This document shows positions 18,484 to 27,382 of a DNA stretch of 64,000 nt, piece after piece (within the stretch, counting starts at the first letter, position 1; each line of letters opens with the position of its first letter). This DNA comes from Streptomyces sp. NK15101 (GTDB lineage: Bacteria > Actinomycetota > Actinomycetes > Streptomycetales > Streptomycetaceae), in contig NZ_JAINVG010000018.1 of the NCBI RefSeq assembly GCF_020400725.1, positions 1 to 64,000 on the forward strand. The letters are read 5' to 3'. The notes below the pieces were generated by a model, which was not told the DNA's origin, did not search any database, and saw nothing but the letters and a program-made list of their open reading frames with translations. Both the position numbers and the translations under genes were made by a program.

Positions 18484-21154
18484 CACGGCGCCGCCTGGCA
18501 CGCCGCAGCTCGTCCGTGCCCCACACCAGGACCGGGAAGGCCGCGATGAGCAGGACGACGTCCATGGGGAGGGCGGCCGTGCCGAAGAGACGCTGGAGCG
18601 GCGGCAGGTAGACGAGGGCGGCCGTGAAGGCCAGCTCGAAGGCGACGCCGGCGAGCAGCAGCGGATTCGAGAACACCCCGATGTCGCGGAGTGCCGCGTG
18701 GTCGGTGCGGGCCGCGAAGGCCGTGCCGACCTGGCAGGTGACGATGCCGGCGAAGGTGGCCGTGGTGGCCGTCACGTAGGCGTGGTGCAGGGGGCTGCCC
18801 GTGCCCGTGGGATCGCCCGGCTGCCAGCCCGCGCGCCAGAGCACGTAGAAGAATCCGGCCATGACGAGGGCCGCCGACACCAGGCCCAGGTAGCCCCAGC
18901 TGCGGACGAGCATGTCGCGGGAGATGACGCCCTGGTGCCGTGGCCGGGGCGGCCGCTGCATGATGCCGGGCTCGGAGCGTTCCCGGCCGAGGGCGAGCGC
19001 CGGCAGGGTCTCGGTGCCGAGGTCGATGGCGAGGATCTGCAGGACGGTGAGGGGAAGCGGGACGGCGCCGGCGGAGAGCGCGAAGACGAGGAAGGGCACG
19101 ATCTCCGGGGTGGCGTGGGCGAAGATGTAGACGATGAACTTGCGGACGTTGTCGTAGACGCGGCGCCCGGACTCGACGGCGGTCACGATGGTGGCGAAGT
19201 CGTCGTCGGTGAGCACCATGGTGGCGGCCTCGCGGGCCACGTCGGTGCCGGAGCGTCCCATGGCCACCCCGATGTGGGCGCGGTGCAGTGCGGGGGCGTC
19301 GTTGACGCCGTCGCCCGTCATGGCGACGATCCGGCCGTGGGCCCGCAGGGTGTCCGCCACCTTGAGCTTCGTCTCGGGCGAGGAGCGGGCGAAGACGATC
19401 TCGGCGTCGTCTTCCACGAGGAGCCGGTCGAGTTCGTCGTCGCCCAGCGACTCGGAGGCCGCGACCACCTGCAGACCGGGCACTCCGATGCCCACCTCGC
19501 GGGCGACCGCGGCGGCGGTGGCTCCGCTGTCCCCCGTCACGACGTGCACGCGCATCCCGGCCTCGTGGCAGCGGTGGACGGCCTCCGCCACCTCGGAGCG
19601 CGGCGGGTCGTACAGCCCGACCAGGCCGAGCAGCGTCAGTCCCGATTCGGCGTCCTGACGGCGCGGCGGCGGCTCCGCGCCCGGCGGCAGGTCGCGCACT
19701 GCGACGGCGAGGACCCGCATGCCGCCCCGGGCCAGCTCCTCCGCCGCGGAGCGGGCCGCGTCCGTGGCGGAGTCGGGAAGGACGCGGGCGAGGACCGCTT
19801 CGGGCGCTCCCTTGGCGACGATCCGCAGGCGTCCCGTCGCCTCGTCGTCCTGCACGACCGACATCAGCCGCAGCCGCGGATCGAAGCGGAACAGTCGGCG
19901 CCGTCCCGCGTCGCGCCGGGTGAGGTCCACGGGAGCCCCGTGGTCGGCGGCCCCGGTGACGAGGGCGGCCTCGGTCGGATCACCGTGCAGTTCGCCCTCC
20001 TCCTCGCCGGTGACGGTGGTGCACAGCGCGCTCGTCCGCACCAGCTCCTGCGCCCAGGGGCCGGGCTCCGCTCCGTGCTCCGCGGTCCAGAGGGCTCTCA
20101 GGCGCATGCGGTTGCGGGTCAGCGTGCCGGTCTTGTCCGTGCAGATGACGTTCGTGGAGCCGAGCGTCTCCACCGCGCTGAGTCGTTTCACCAGGGCGCC
20201 CTCGCGGGCCAGCGCGCGGACCCCGACGGCGAGGGCCAGCGTGATGGTCGGAAGCAGTCCCTCGGGGACGTTGGCGACGAGGAGCCCTATGGCGAACATG
20301 AGGGAGTCGGTCACCGGCAGTCCGACGGCCACCCCCAGGACCAGGAACACGGCCCCCATGCCCGTGGCGACGCCGGCGATGAGCCAGGCGACCTTCTTGA
20401 CCTGTCGTTCCAGCGGGCTCGCCTCGCGCCGGGTCCGTTGGCTGAGGGCGGCGATCCGGCCGATCTCGGTGTGGTCGCCGGTGGCGAACACGGTGGCCCG
20501 GGCCTGTCCCTCGACGCAGGTCGTCCCGCTGAAGACGAGGTTCGGCTCCTCCAGCAACGGGGCTCCGAGGAGTCCGGCCGCGGCCATGCGTTCGGCGGGA
20601 ACGGACTCCCCCGTGAGCATCGACAGATCGACTTCCACCCCGCCTTCGGTGACGCGCGCGTCGGCCGGCACCTTGTCGCCCTCTTCCAGGAGGATCACGT
20701 CGCCCGGCACCAGGTCGCGGGCTTCCACGGTGAGGGGCCGGCCGTCGCGTACGGCGAGGGCGTGCTCGGGCAGATACCGGGCGAGGGTCTCCACCGCCCG
20801 CTCGGCCTGCCGCTCCTGGAGCAGCGCGAAGGCCGCGTTGACGGCGATGACCGCCAGGATCGCCCAGCCGAGCACCCCGAGATCCGCGACGAAGGCCAGT
20901 GCGGCGGCGGCCCAGAGCAGCAGGGCGAGGGGGTGGACCAGCTGCCCGACGAGCTCTCGCGCGAAAGAGGAGCGGGCCTTGCGCCGGACCTCGTTGGGCC
21001 CGTGAACGGCGAGCCGGCGGGCGGCCTCGCGGGCGGACAGCCCGTCCGGCCCGGTGGCGAGTTCCCGGCGCAGCCTGGGCAGGGGCTCGCTGGGGTCGAA
21101 GGGCAGCACCTCGGTGGGCGTGGCGGCCCGGTCCGTGGCGGCGCGGTCAGTCAT
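18410..21154 (-). CDS. P-type cation-transporting ATPase (second copy)
   Basis: A 914-residue pump with the usual landmarks: HGPNEV near residue 51, actuator [11 protein letters not shown] (about 180-190), PEGLLP in helix 4 (about 297-302), phosphorylated Asp D340 in [11 protein letters not shown], and [12 protein letters not shown]. The PEGLLP signature and the long C-terminal helix block resemble Na+/K+- or Ca2+-type P2 ATPases. It is only distantly similar to the copy at 8239, which has PESLP, so the ions may differ. ATG at 21154 overlaps the end of the Rv1733c-like gene by 8 bases, placing it in the hsp20 operon. Confidence 0.9.
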   Translation of the reverse strand: MTDRAATDRAATPTEVLPFDPSEPLPRLRRELATGPDGLSAREAARRLAVHGPNEVRRKARSSFARELVGQLVHPLALLLWAAAALAFVADLGVLGWAILAVIAVNAAFALLQERQAERAVETLARYLPEHALAVRDGRPLTVEARDLVPGDVILLEEGDKVPADARVTEGGVEVDLSMLTGESVPAERMAAAGLLGAPLLEEPNLVFSGTTCVEGQARATVFATGDHTEIGRIAALSQRTRREASPLERQVKKVAWLIAGVATGMGAVFLVLGVAVGLPVTDSLMFAIGLLVANVPEGLLPTITLALAVGVRALAREGALVKRLSAVETLGSTNVICTDKTGTLTRNRMRLRALWTAEHGAEPGPWAQELVRTSALCTTVTGEEEGELHGDPTEAALVTGAADHGAPVDLTRRDAGRRRLFRFDPRLRLMSVVQDDEATGRLRIVAKGAPEAVLARVLPDSATDAARSAAEELARGGMRVLAVAVRDLPPGAEPPPRRQDAESGLTLLGLVGLYDPPRSEVAEAVHRCHEAGMRVHVVTGDSGATAAAVAREVGIGVPGLQVVAASESLGDDELDRLLVEDDAEIVFARSSPETKLKVADTLRAHGRIVAMTGDGVNDAPALHRAHIGVAMGRSGTDVAREAATMVLTDDDFATIVTAVESGRRVYDNVRKFIVYIFAHATPEIVPFLVFALSAGAVPLPLTVLQILAIDLGTETLPALALGRERSEPGIMQRPPRPRHQGVISRDMLVRSWGYLGLVSAALVMAGFFYVLWRAGWQPGDPTGTGSPLHHAYVTATTATFAGIVTCQVGTAFAARTDHAALRDIGVFSNPLLLAGVAFELAFTAALVYLPPLQRLFGTAALPMDVVLLIAAFPVLVWGTDELRRARRRRVSARNPRPARDHPGRDGTADRRPS

Positions 21155-21740
21155 CGTCGGTACCCGGAGCGCTCCCCCGGCGGAGCCGGCCGGACCACAC
21201 GGGTTCGACCTGTTCCCATTCCTGTTCCCAGACCGCGAGCCGGCGGGCCTCGGTCCGCCGTCGTACGAGGACGAGGACGCCGGCCCCGATCGCTCCCGCG
21301 CAGGCCGTGGCGACGCTCCCGCCCGCCCCCGCGGTCAGCGCGCGGTCGGCGGCACTGCCCGGAGGGCGGGCGGGGGCACCGGTGTCGTCCACCCAGATCG
21401 TCACCGTGCGGCCTTGGGGCGTCCGGGGAGGGACGGGGACGGTGCCGGACCGGCGGACGTGGTCGGGCTGTTCCCAGACCGCGGGTGCGACCGCCCGCGG
21501 TGTCGATCCGTACCGGGCGGCGGCGGACGGTTCCTTGGCGGGCCCGGTGGTGGTCGCCCGCACCTGGTGGCGATGGGCGGCGAGTTCGCGGTCGGCCTCG
21601 ACTCCGGTGCTCCACAGCATCCCGGCGGCGACGGCCCCGCAGATCAGGGAGATCATCAGCACGAGGATCAGAGCGGCGCGCTCGCCCGCTCCCCGCCCGG
21701 GCGGCGTGAGTCGCGGGTCCGACCGCTTGTGGTGGTCCAT
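21147..21740 (-). CDS. Rv1733c-family two-helix membrane protein
   Basis: A 197-residue protein with two membrane segments (about residues 22-44 and 145-167) enclosing an outside loop. The loop carries [13 protein letters not shown], then [14 protein letters not shown] and [16 protein letters not shown]. This order of features matches Rv1733c of M. tuberculosis, a DosR-regulon antigen of unknown function, and its actinobacterial relatives (VGIWVDSAG in that protein, from memory). ATG at 21740 is preceded by GGAGGTG; a longer reading to 21830 is less likely. It lies between hsp20 and a P-type ATPase, and its C-terminus overlaps the ATPase start. Confidence 0.82.
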   Translation of the reverse strand: MDHHKRSDPRLTPPGRGAGERAALILVLMISLICGAVAAGMLWSTGVEADRELAAHRHQVRATTTGPAKEPSAAARYGSTPRAVAPAVWEQPDHVRRSGTVPVPPRTPQGRTVTIWVDDTGAPARPPGSAADRALTAGAGGSVATACAGAIGAGVLVLVRRRTEARRLAVWEQEWEQVEPVWSGRLRRGSAPGTDDD

Positions 21741-21759
21741 GTCGCACCTCCGGGCGGAG

Positions 21760-21963
21760 TCACTCCTTGCCGTTCCGGTGCCCGACGCGGAGGGTCCCGC
21801 CGAGGACGGCTCCGTCGTGGCCACTGGCATCGGAGACGGTGTCGGCCGGCCGGGCCGACGGCCTCGAAGCCGTCGGCCCCGAGCGTCCGGCCGGCCTCGT
21901 CGGCGACCCTCCGGTCGCGCCGTGCTTGCTGCCGCGTGCGACCGGGACGGGCTGGGGATTCAC
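21760..21963 (-). CDS. Candidate small Arg/Pro-rich protein
   Basis: A 67-codon frame whose GTG overlaps the hsp20 stop by 4 bases (GTGA), filling most of the 219-base gap before the Rv1733c-like gene. Codons end mostly in G or C and the closing AAGGAGTGA could serve as extra ribosome site for what follows. The product is low-complexity (many G, R, S, P) with no known domain. It could also be chance open frame in GC-rich DNA. Confidence 0.35.
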   Translation of the reverse strand: MNPQPVPVARGSKHGATGGSPTRPAGRSGPTASRPSARPADTVSDASGHDGAVLGGTLRVGHRNGKE

Positions 21964-22415
21964 GACGTGGATCCTTCGGGCGGGGTGCCTCCTCGCTTCA
22001 CCGGGACGGTGCGCGCGGCGCTGCTCTTCTCCTCGGGCATCGGGACGCGGACGGTGAGGATGCCGTCCTCGTACGAGGCGTCGACCTCGTCGGCCGGGAT
22101 CGTGGCCGGGAGACGCACGGTCCGGCGGAAGGATCCGTAGCGGAACTCGGAGTGCTCCTTGTCCTCCTCGCTCTCGCTGTGCTCCGCCTTCACCGTGATC
22201 AGGTTGTCCTCGACGGTGACGGTGAGGTCGTCCGGGTCCATTCCGGGCAGTTCGGCCCGCAGCACGTACCCGTCGGCGTCGCTGGAGACCTCCACCGGGA
22301 TGGAGTGCGCGGCGGTGCCGGGTCGCCATCCGGGCAGTCCCGGGAACTCCCGGTTGAACCAGTCGTTGAAGTCGGGGAAGAGGCTGTGCCTGCGTTCCAC
22401 CTTGCCTCCGGCCAT
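21960..22415 (-). CDS. hsp20: Hsp20 / alpha-crystallin small heat-shock protein
   Basis: A 151-residue small chaperone. A short N-terminal arm (LFPDFNDWFNREFPG) is followed by the alpha-crystallin domain (about residues 40-135), with RAELPGMDPDDLTVTVEDN and the closing DGILTVRVPMPE. It prevents aggregation of unfolded proteins in the cytoplasm; HspX/Acr, a member of the same family, is a hallmark of the mycobacterial DosR regulon. ATG at 22415 follows AGGAGCAGAAC. Tandem boxes 155-190 bases upstream point to hypoxia-type control. Confidence 0.93.
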   Translation of the reverse strand: MAGGKVERRHSLFPDFNDWFNREFPGLPGWRPGTAAHSIPVEVSSDADGYVLRAELPGMDPDDLTVTVEDNLITVKAEHSESEEDKEHSEFRYGSFRRTVRLPATIPADEVDASYEDGILTVRVPMPEEKSSAARTVPVKRGGTPPEGSTS

Positions 22416-22569
22416 TGTTCTGCTCCTCGTTCCGGGGCCCAGGACGGTCGCCGTGGGCCCGAGTCGGTGCGGACGGGCGGTGGACCGGGTCGCGGGGCCG
22501 GTCCGACCCCGTGACCCCATCGTCCGCCCGCGGGTCACGTGGCGCAGCGTCCAAGGGGGTCGTCCGACG

Positions 22570-22603
22570 GGGCCGAACGGGCCGCGCCCGGACCGACCGG
22601 CCC
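22570..22603. promoter_or_regulatory. Tandem DevR/OsdR-like boxes upstream of hsp20
   Basis: GGGCCGAACGGGCC (22570-22583) and GGACCGACCGGCCC (22590-22603) start 20 bp apart in the gap between the hrp1 stop and the hsp20 start. The second copy is followed by ATGG, a flank also present at 43986. Confidence 0.65.
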
Positions 22604-22626
22604 ATGGCGCCACGGCTCCGGTGCCG

Positions 22627-23040
22627 TCAGCGGCAGATCTCCTCGACGAAGTGGCCCACCCGTTCCTCCGGCAGGTGCCTGGCGAGGTCCGCCTCGCTGA
22701 TCATGCCGACAAGGCGGTGGTCGTCGATCACGGGCACACGGCGGACGCGGTGCTCCTGCATGGTGCGGAGCACCTGCTCGCTGTCGGCGTCCGCGTCGAC
22801 CGTGACGGGCTTGCCCTGGGCGAGGAGTCCGGCCGTCATGTGGTGGGGGTCCTTGCCCTTGGCGAGGCACTTCACCACGATGTCCCGGTCGGTGACGATG
22901 CCGTGGAGCCGGTTGTCCGGCCCGCAGATGGGCAGCGCGCCGACGTCGAGTTCGCTCATGCGTCGTGCCGCGTCCATCAGGGTCTCGTTCTCCTGCACGC
23001 AGCTCGCACCGGTGTGCATGATCTCCCTTGCGGTCGTCAT
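22627..23040 (-). CDS. hrp1: Hypoxic response protein 1 (Hrp1) homologue, CBS pair
   Basis: A 137-residue two-CBS protein, without BON. It starts MTTAREIMHTGASCV, continues with DVGALPICGPDNRLHGIVTDRDIV in CBS 1, and has HRVRRVPVIDDHRLVGMISEADLARHLPE in CBS 2. This follows Rv2626c (Hrp1) of M. tuberculosis almost motif for motif, including the GALPIC and ARHLPE stretches. Hrp1 is one of the most strongly DosR-induced proteins; its ligand is not settled. ATG at 23040 follows AGGAGGACGCGGCC. It lies downstream of ppsA and a small frame, upstream of hsp20. Confidence 0.92.
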   Translation of the reverse strand: MTTAREIMHTGASCVQENETLMDAARRMSELDVGALPICGPDNRLHGIVTDRDIVVKCLAKGKDPHHMTAGLLAQGKPVTVDADADSEQVLRTMQEHRVRRVPVIDDHRLVGMISEADLARHLPEERVGHFVEEICR

Positions 23041-23095
23041 GGCCGCGTCCTCCTTTCAGGCCCCCTGCTCGCGATCCGGCCGCTTCGCCGTCGGT

Positions 23096-23278
23096 TCAGA
23101 GGAAGAGCGGCGACACCCTGACGGTGTGCACCGGGCGCCGGGGACGCCCGTTCGCCTCCACCGCGGACGGCTGGTGATTCCTGGGGCGACCACGCCGCGC
23201 GTCCATGGCCGCCTGTCGGCCGGGCTCGGCCGACGGCCCGGTGTCCCGGGCGTCTCGGTGCCGGTTCTTCCTGGGCAC
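23096..23278 (-). CDS. Candidate small basic protein between ppsA and hrp1
   Basis: A 60-residue frame starting with GTG at 23278, directly after GGGAGGAGTGAC, which is a very strong ribosome site that also contains the ppsA stop. The product is strongly basic (MPRKNRHRDARD at the start, many R/H) and ends VRVSPLFL. No family is recognised. The short gap on both sides and the ribosome site make it more likely real than most small frames here. Confidence 0.5.
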   Translation of the reverse strand: MPRKNRHRDARDTGPSAEPGRQAAMDARRGRPRNHQPSAVEANGRPRRPVHTVRVSPLFL

Positions 23279-23279
23279 G

Positions 23280-25682
23280 TCACTCCTCCCTTCGTCCGGC
23301 GCCGCTCTCGAACGCCGCCTCCGCGCGGGCCACGTGCCGCTTGACGGTGGCGAAGCTGTCCGGCGCGACGGAGACGGAGTCGAGGCCCGCGTCGACCAGG
23401 ATCGCGGTGAACGCCGGATCGTCGCTGGGTCGCTGCCCGCACAGCCCGACGGGGCGGCCGACCGCGTGCGCGCGGGCGGCGAGGGCCCGGACACTGCGGA
23501 CGACGGCGGGGTCGCGCTCGTCGAAGACGTGGGCGAGGGCCTCCGAGTCCCGGTCGACGCCGAGGGTGAGCTGGGTGAGGTCGTTGCTGCCGATCGAGAA
23601 CCCGTCGAAGCGTTCCGCGAAGTCCTCGGCGAGGATGACGTTGGCCGGTATCTCCGCCATGACGTAGACGCGCAAGCCGTTCTCACCCCGTACGAGCCCC
23701 TCCTCCGCCATCACCGTGAGCACCTGGTCCGCCTCGCCGAGGGTCCGGCAGAAGGGGATCATGACGACCACGTTCGTCAGCCCCATCTCCTCGCGGACCC
23801 GGCGCAGCGCCCTGCATTCGAGGGCGAACCCCTCCCGGTAGCCGTCGCTGTAGTACCGGCTGGCGCCGCGCCAGCCGATCATGGGGTTGGCCTCGTCGGG
23901 TTCGAAGGGGCGGCCGCCGAGGAGCTTGGCGTACTCGTTGGTCTTGAAGTCGCTGGTCCGTACGACGACGGGGGCGGGCCAGCGGGAAGCGGCGATCCGG
24001 GCGATGCCATGGGCCAGACGCTCGACGAAGTACTGTCCGCGGTCGAGGTACCCCTCGGTGAGCCGGTCGATCACATGGCGGTCATGTGGATCAAGCCGCT
24101 CCGGATGCAGCAACGCCATCGGGTGGACCTTCACCTGGTGGGCGACGATGAACTCGAGACGGGCGAGACCCACTCCATCGGCGGGGAGCCGCCACCAGCG
24201 GAACGCGGCCGAAGGATCGGCCAGGTTGAGCATCACCCGGGTGTGCGTGGAGGGCAGCTCCGCGAGGTCGGTCAGGATCTCCTCGTACGCGAGCAGGCCG
24301 TCGTGAACCCTTCCTCGCTCGCCCTCGGCGCACGAGACGGTCACCAGGCCGCCGTCCCGCAGGACCCGGGTGCCGTTGCCGGTTCCGACGACGGCGGGGA
24401 CGCCTAGTTCGCGGCTGACGATGGCCGCGTGCGAGGTGCGTCCGCCGTGGTCGGTGACGATCGCAGACGCCCTCTTCATGACCGGTTCCCAGTCGGGGTC
24501 GGTGATGCGGGTGACGAGGACCCCGCCCTGCGGGAAGCGGTCGAGGTCGACGGGGGTGTCGAGGGCGACGACGGGGCCCTGGCCGATCGCCTCGCCGACC
24601 GCGATGCCCTCCACCAGGGGTTCACCGGGGGCGACGGTCAGCCGGCAGCGGCGCAGGGTCGTGGACCGTCGGCGGGACTGCACGGTCTCAGGGCGTGCCT
24701 GGACGATCCAGAGTTCGCCGGTGAGTCCGTCCTTGGCCCATTCGAGGTCCATGGGACAGCCGTAGTGTTCCTCGACGGCGGCCGCCCAGCCGGCGAGCTC
24801 GCGGACCTCCGCGTCGGTGAGGACCCGTCGGTGCCGCTCGGCGTCGGGCGTGTCGAGGGTGCGGGTCAGGCCGGTGTCCGCGTACACGGTCTTCAGCCGC
24901 TTGCTGCCGATCCGCACATCGATCACGGGGTTCAGGGCGGGATCCTTCGTGCTCGGTTTGAACACCGTGTACTCGTCGGGGTCGACCTGGCCGCTGACGA
25001 CGGTCTCGCCCAGGCCCCAGGCGGCGCTCACCACGATCACCTCGGGGAAGCCGCTCTCCGGGTCGAGGGTGAAGGCGACCCCGGCCCCGGCGAGGTCGGA
25101 GCGGACCATGAGCTGGACGCCGACGGAGAGGGCGACGGTCAGGTGGTCGAAGCCCATCCGCTCCCGGTAGTCGATCGCCCGGTCGGTGAACAGGGACGCG
25201 TAGCAGCGCGTGCACGCCTCCAGGAGCGCATCGGTGCCGCGGACGTTCAGGAACGTCTCCTGCTGCCCGGCGAAGCTCGCCTCGGGCAGGTCCTCGGCCG
25301 TCGCGCTGCTGCGCACGGCCACCTCGGGCGCTTCCCGGCCGCTCTCCTCGGCCAGTCGCTCGTACGCGGTCAGGACGGCGTCCCGCAGGGGAGGGGGCAG
25401 TGGCTGCGCGAGGAAGAACGAACGGATGGCCGCCCCCACCTCGTCGAGCGGGGCCCCTTGGCGCAGGCGGTCGATCTGCTCCTCGACGGAGTCGCGCAGT
25501 CCGCGGCCCGCGAGGAGTTCCTCGTACGCCTCGGCGGTGGTGGCGAAGCCCGGTGGTACGCGTAGGCCCGCGGCGCCGAGCCGGTTGGTCATCTCTCCCA
25601 GCGAGGCGTTCTTGCCTCCCACCCGGCCGACGTCCGAGCGGCCCAGCTCCGTGAACGGTACGACGCGTCGCGTCGGTCCCAT
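23280..25682 (-). CDS. ppsA: Phosphoenolpyruvate synthase (pyruvate, water dikinase)
   Basis: An 800-residue enzyme that makes PEP, AMP and phosphate from pyruvate, ATP and water. The N-terminal ATP-grasp part has GGKNASLGEM near residue 22 and VRSSATAEDLPEASFAGQQ; the phospho-histidine domain has GGRTSHAAIVSRELGVPAVVGT; the C-terminal PEP/pyruvate barrel has GSNDLTQLTLGVDRD and LCGQRPSDDP. Length and domain order are those of PpsA rather than of PPDK (about 880 residues). ATG at 25682 follows CGGAGGATGTC. Three palindromic boxes lie 215-270 bases upstream. It would direct carbon from pyruvate to gluconeogenesis during arrest. Confidence 0.93.
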   Translation of the reverse strand: MGPTRRVVPFTELGRSDVGRVGGKNASLGEMTNRLGAAGLRVPPGFATTAEAYEELLAGRGLRDSVEEQIDRLRQGAPLDEVGAAIRSFFLAQPLPPPLRDAVLTAYERLAEESGREAPEVAVRSSATAEDLPEASFAGQQETFLNVRGTDALLEACTRCYASLFTDRAIDYRERMGFDHLTVALSVGVQLMVRSDLAGAGVAFTLDPESGFPEVIVVSAAWGLGETVVSGQVDPDEYTVFKPSTKDPALNPVIDVRIGSKRLKTVYADTGLTRTLDTPDAERHRRVLTDAEVRELAGWAAAVEEHYGCPMDLEWAKDGLTGELWIVQARPETVQSRRRSTTLRRCRLTVAPGEPLVEGIAVGEAIGQGPVVALDTPVDLDRFPQGGVLVTRITDPDWEPVMKRASAIVTDHGGRTSHAAIVSRELGVPAVVGTGNGTRVLRDGGLVTVSCAEGERGRVHDGLLAYEEILTDLAELPSTHTRVMLNLADPSAAFRWWRLPADGVGLARLEFIVAHQVKVHPMALLHPERLDPHDRHVIDRLTEGYLDRGQYFVERLAHGIARIAASRWPAPVVVRTSDFKTNEYAKLLGGRPFEPDEANPMIGWRGASRYYSDGYREGFALECRALRRVREEMGLTNVVVMIPFCRTLGEADQVLTVMAEEGLVRGENGLRVYVMAEIPANVILAEDFAERFDGFSIGSNDLTQLTLGVDRDSEALAHVFDERDPAVVRSVRALAARAHAVGRPVGLCGQRPSDDPAFTAILVDAGLDSVSVAPDSFATVKRHVARAEAAFESGAGRREE

Positions 25683-25708
25683 GACATCCTCCGTGGTCTC
25701 GGGCGTCC

Positions 25709-25804
25709 TCAGTACGGGAGCGGTCGGCCGGACGGAGTGCGCAGGTCGAGGGGGATCGGCCTGCGGGGCTGCCGGGGCCGGGGGCTGATCCGGATGCGCT
25801 GCAT
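25709..25804 (-). CDS. Candidate 31-residue peptide upstream of ppsA
   Basis: ATG at 25804 is preceded by GAGAGGTGAGCACC, a good ribosome site, and the frame ends 26 bases before the ppsA start. The product is basic and proline-rich (MQRIRISPRPRQPRRP at the start). It could be a small protein or a translated leader that affects ppsA expression. No conserved family is recognised. Confidence 0.45.
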   Translation of the reverse strand: MQRIRISPRPRQPRRPIPLDLRTPSGRPLPY

Positions 25805-25897
25805 GGTGCTCACCTCTCGGGAAGACCGGCGGACGGGCCGGGGCCGTCCTCTCGTCCCACCGTCCCGCGCGGAGGCCGTGGCGCTCCAGTGCCGAGC

Positions 25898-25949
25898 GGG
25901 CCGACGGTCCGGGGCCGCCCGGTCCTACGGGAACGGGACCGATCGGCCC
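25898..25949. promoter_or_regulatory. Cluster of three DevR/OsdR-like boxes upstream of ppsA
   Basis: GGGCCGACGGTCC (25898-25910, short-spacing form), GGGCCGCCCGGTCC (25912-25925) and GGACCGATCGGCCC (25936-25949). The last two start 24 bp apart. They lie 94-145 bases before the 31-residue frame at 25804 on the minus strand. Confidence 0.6.
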
Positions 25950-25986
25950 ATGCCGGGTCGCCGGTCCGCCCCTCGCGTTCCCGCAG

Positions 25987-26255
25987 TCACGCCCCACGCA
26001 GGCTCGCCTCCCCCGCGATCCGCAGACCGCCGTGGAGTTGCCGTACGAGGTCCGCCGCATGGGCGGTCGCCGACTCCGCGCGGATGCGCAGGGCGTTCCG
26101 GTGGGCGAGCGCGTCGTACCGGAACCCCTCGTGGGCGGGCGGTACGGCGACGACCGGGCGGAGCGCCGACCCTCTTCGTATGGCCTCGTCGGCGGCCCGG
26201 ACGAGGGCGGGGCCGACTGCTCCCGGGGGTCGACCCCGAGCAGTGTCTCGTTCAC
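25987..26255 (-). pseudogene. USP-like small gene with an apparent one-base frameshift
   Basis: GTG at 26255 overlaps the USP stop by 4 bases and encodes MNETLLGVDP, a classic USP first strand. The frame then leaves the coding phase, while the neighbouring frame continues as GPALVRAADEAIRRGSALRPVVAV and ends at 25987. Adding one base in the run of five G/C at 26225-26229 would join them into an about 88-residue protein covering the first half of a USP fold. Either a sequencing error or a real disruption explains this. Even if repaired, the protein would be only half a USP domain. Confidence 0.6.
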
Positions 26256-27157
26256 GTCTCCTCGACCCTGGTGGCGAAGGCGGGCGGAACGATCTCCACC
26301 GGGCAGTCCGCGTGGTGGATCAGGACGTGGGCTACGCGCCCCAGGGACGGGCCCGCGCCCAGGACGCGGTGCTCTCTGCCCATCACGAGCAGATCGGTGT
26401 GGGCGGTCGCCTCCACCAGGATCCCCGGCGTGCTCGTGCCCGTCTCGACGTGATGGCTGACGTTGAGCCCGGGATAGAAGTCGCGCACGCGGTCGGCGAG
26501 CGCCTTGATCTCGCGCACGCGCTGCCGCGCGATCTCGTCGAGGTCGTCCAGCATGGTCGCGACGCTGCCGATGTGGGTGAGCACGTTCCAGACGCTCACC
26601 AGTCGCAACGTCGCCTTGCGGGCGTCCGCCTCGGCAGCCGCGACGAGCAGCCAGCCGACGTCCGAGGCGCCGTGCACGGCCGCCGTCACCGAGCCCGACT
26701 CGGGGCGGTCGCTGTCACCGCGGACGACGATCACGGGCGCCTCGGCGCGGGCTGCCACCCCCAGACCGACGGAGCCGAGCATGAGGGTCGAGAAACCGCC
26801 GAGTCCCCGGTTGCCCACCACGATCGTGCCCCTGTGGCCGGCGGCCGCCCGAAGACCGGCGACGGGCTCCTGGCGGCTCAGTTCCTTCGTGACGGCAAGG
26901 TCCGGAAAGCGCTCCTGCACCGTGTTCGCGGTCTCGATCAGCAGGTCGCGGCCCCTTTCGCGTACCGCCTGGATCGTCTCGGCATCGGCGAAGAGGGCCC
27001 GGCGGTCGGTGTCGGCGGCGTGGACGAGGTGCAGGGGCCGCCCCCGTCGGTCCGCCTCGGCGGCGGCCCAGAGCACGGCCGCGCGCGCGGAGGGGGACCC
27101 GTCGACTCCCACGACGACGACGCCGAGCTCCGGTCGGGCGGGGATCTCGCTGGTCAT
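26252..27157 (-). CDS. Universal stress protein, tandem USP domains
   Basis: A 301-residue tandem USP. Domain 1 begins VVVVGVDGSPSARAAVLWAAAEADRRG and ends TIVVGNRGLGGFSTLMLGSVG...APVIVV; domain 2 is more divergent at its start (SVTAAVHGASDVGWLLVAAAEADAR) but ends normally (LLVMGREHRVLGAGPSLGRVAHVLIHHADCPVEIVP). ATG at 27157 follows GGAGGAGCC. Transcribed away from the USP gene at 27383, with a perfect operator palindrome in the shared gap. The frameshifted half-USP gene follows with a 4-base overlap. Confidence 0.92.
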   Translation of the reverse strand: MTSEIPARPELGVVVVGVDGSPSARAAVLWAAAEADRRGRPLHLVHAADTDRRALFADAETIQAVRERGRDLLIETANTVQERFPDLAVTKELSRQEPVAGLRAAAGHRGTIVVGNRGLGGFSTLMLGSVGLGVAARAEAPVIVVRGDSDRPESGSVTAAVHGASDVGWLLVAAAEADARKATLRLVSVWNVLTHIGSVATMLDDLDEIARQRVREIKALADRVRDFYPGLNVSHHVETGTSTPGILVEATAHTDLLVMGREHRVLGAGPSLGRVAHVLIHHADCPVEIVPPAFATRVEET

Positions 27158-27248
27158 GGCTCCTCCTCCGGGGTACGCCCGGCGCTCGGGAGCACGTCCC
27201 GAGGGGTGACACCTCCCACGCTGACACCGTGGCGACCCTCCCGGGGAT

Positions 27249-27262
27249 GGGCCGTTCGGCCC
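27249..27262. promoter_or_regulatory. DevR/OsdR-like box (perfect) between divergent USP genes
   Basis: GGGCCGTTCGGCCC, identical to the boxes at 3782 and 45386, lies 92 bases before the minus-strand USP and 121 bases before the plus-strand USP. A weaker half-site (CTCCCGTTCGGACC, 27330-27343) lies nearer the plus-strand gene. Confidence 0.65.
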
Positions 27263-27382
27263 CGATCGAGACCTGCCCGGCCCTGCTGCCGGGAAGCCGG
27301 GACCACCAGCCTGGGATTCGGGATGTCCTCTCCCGTTCGGACCACGCACGGGACAGGGCGGACACGACTGAGGAGGCATGTC

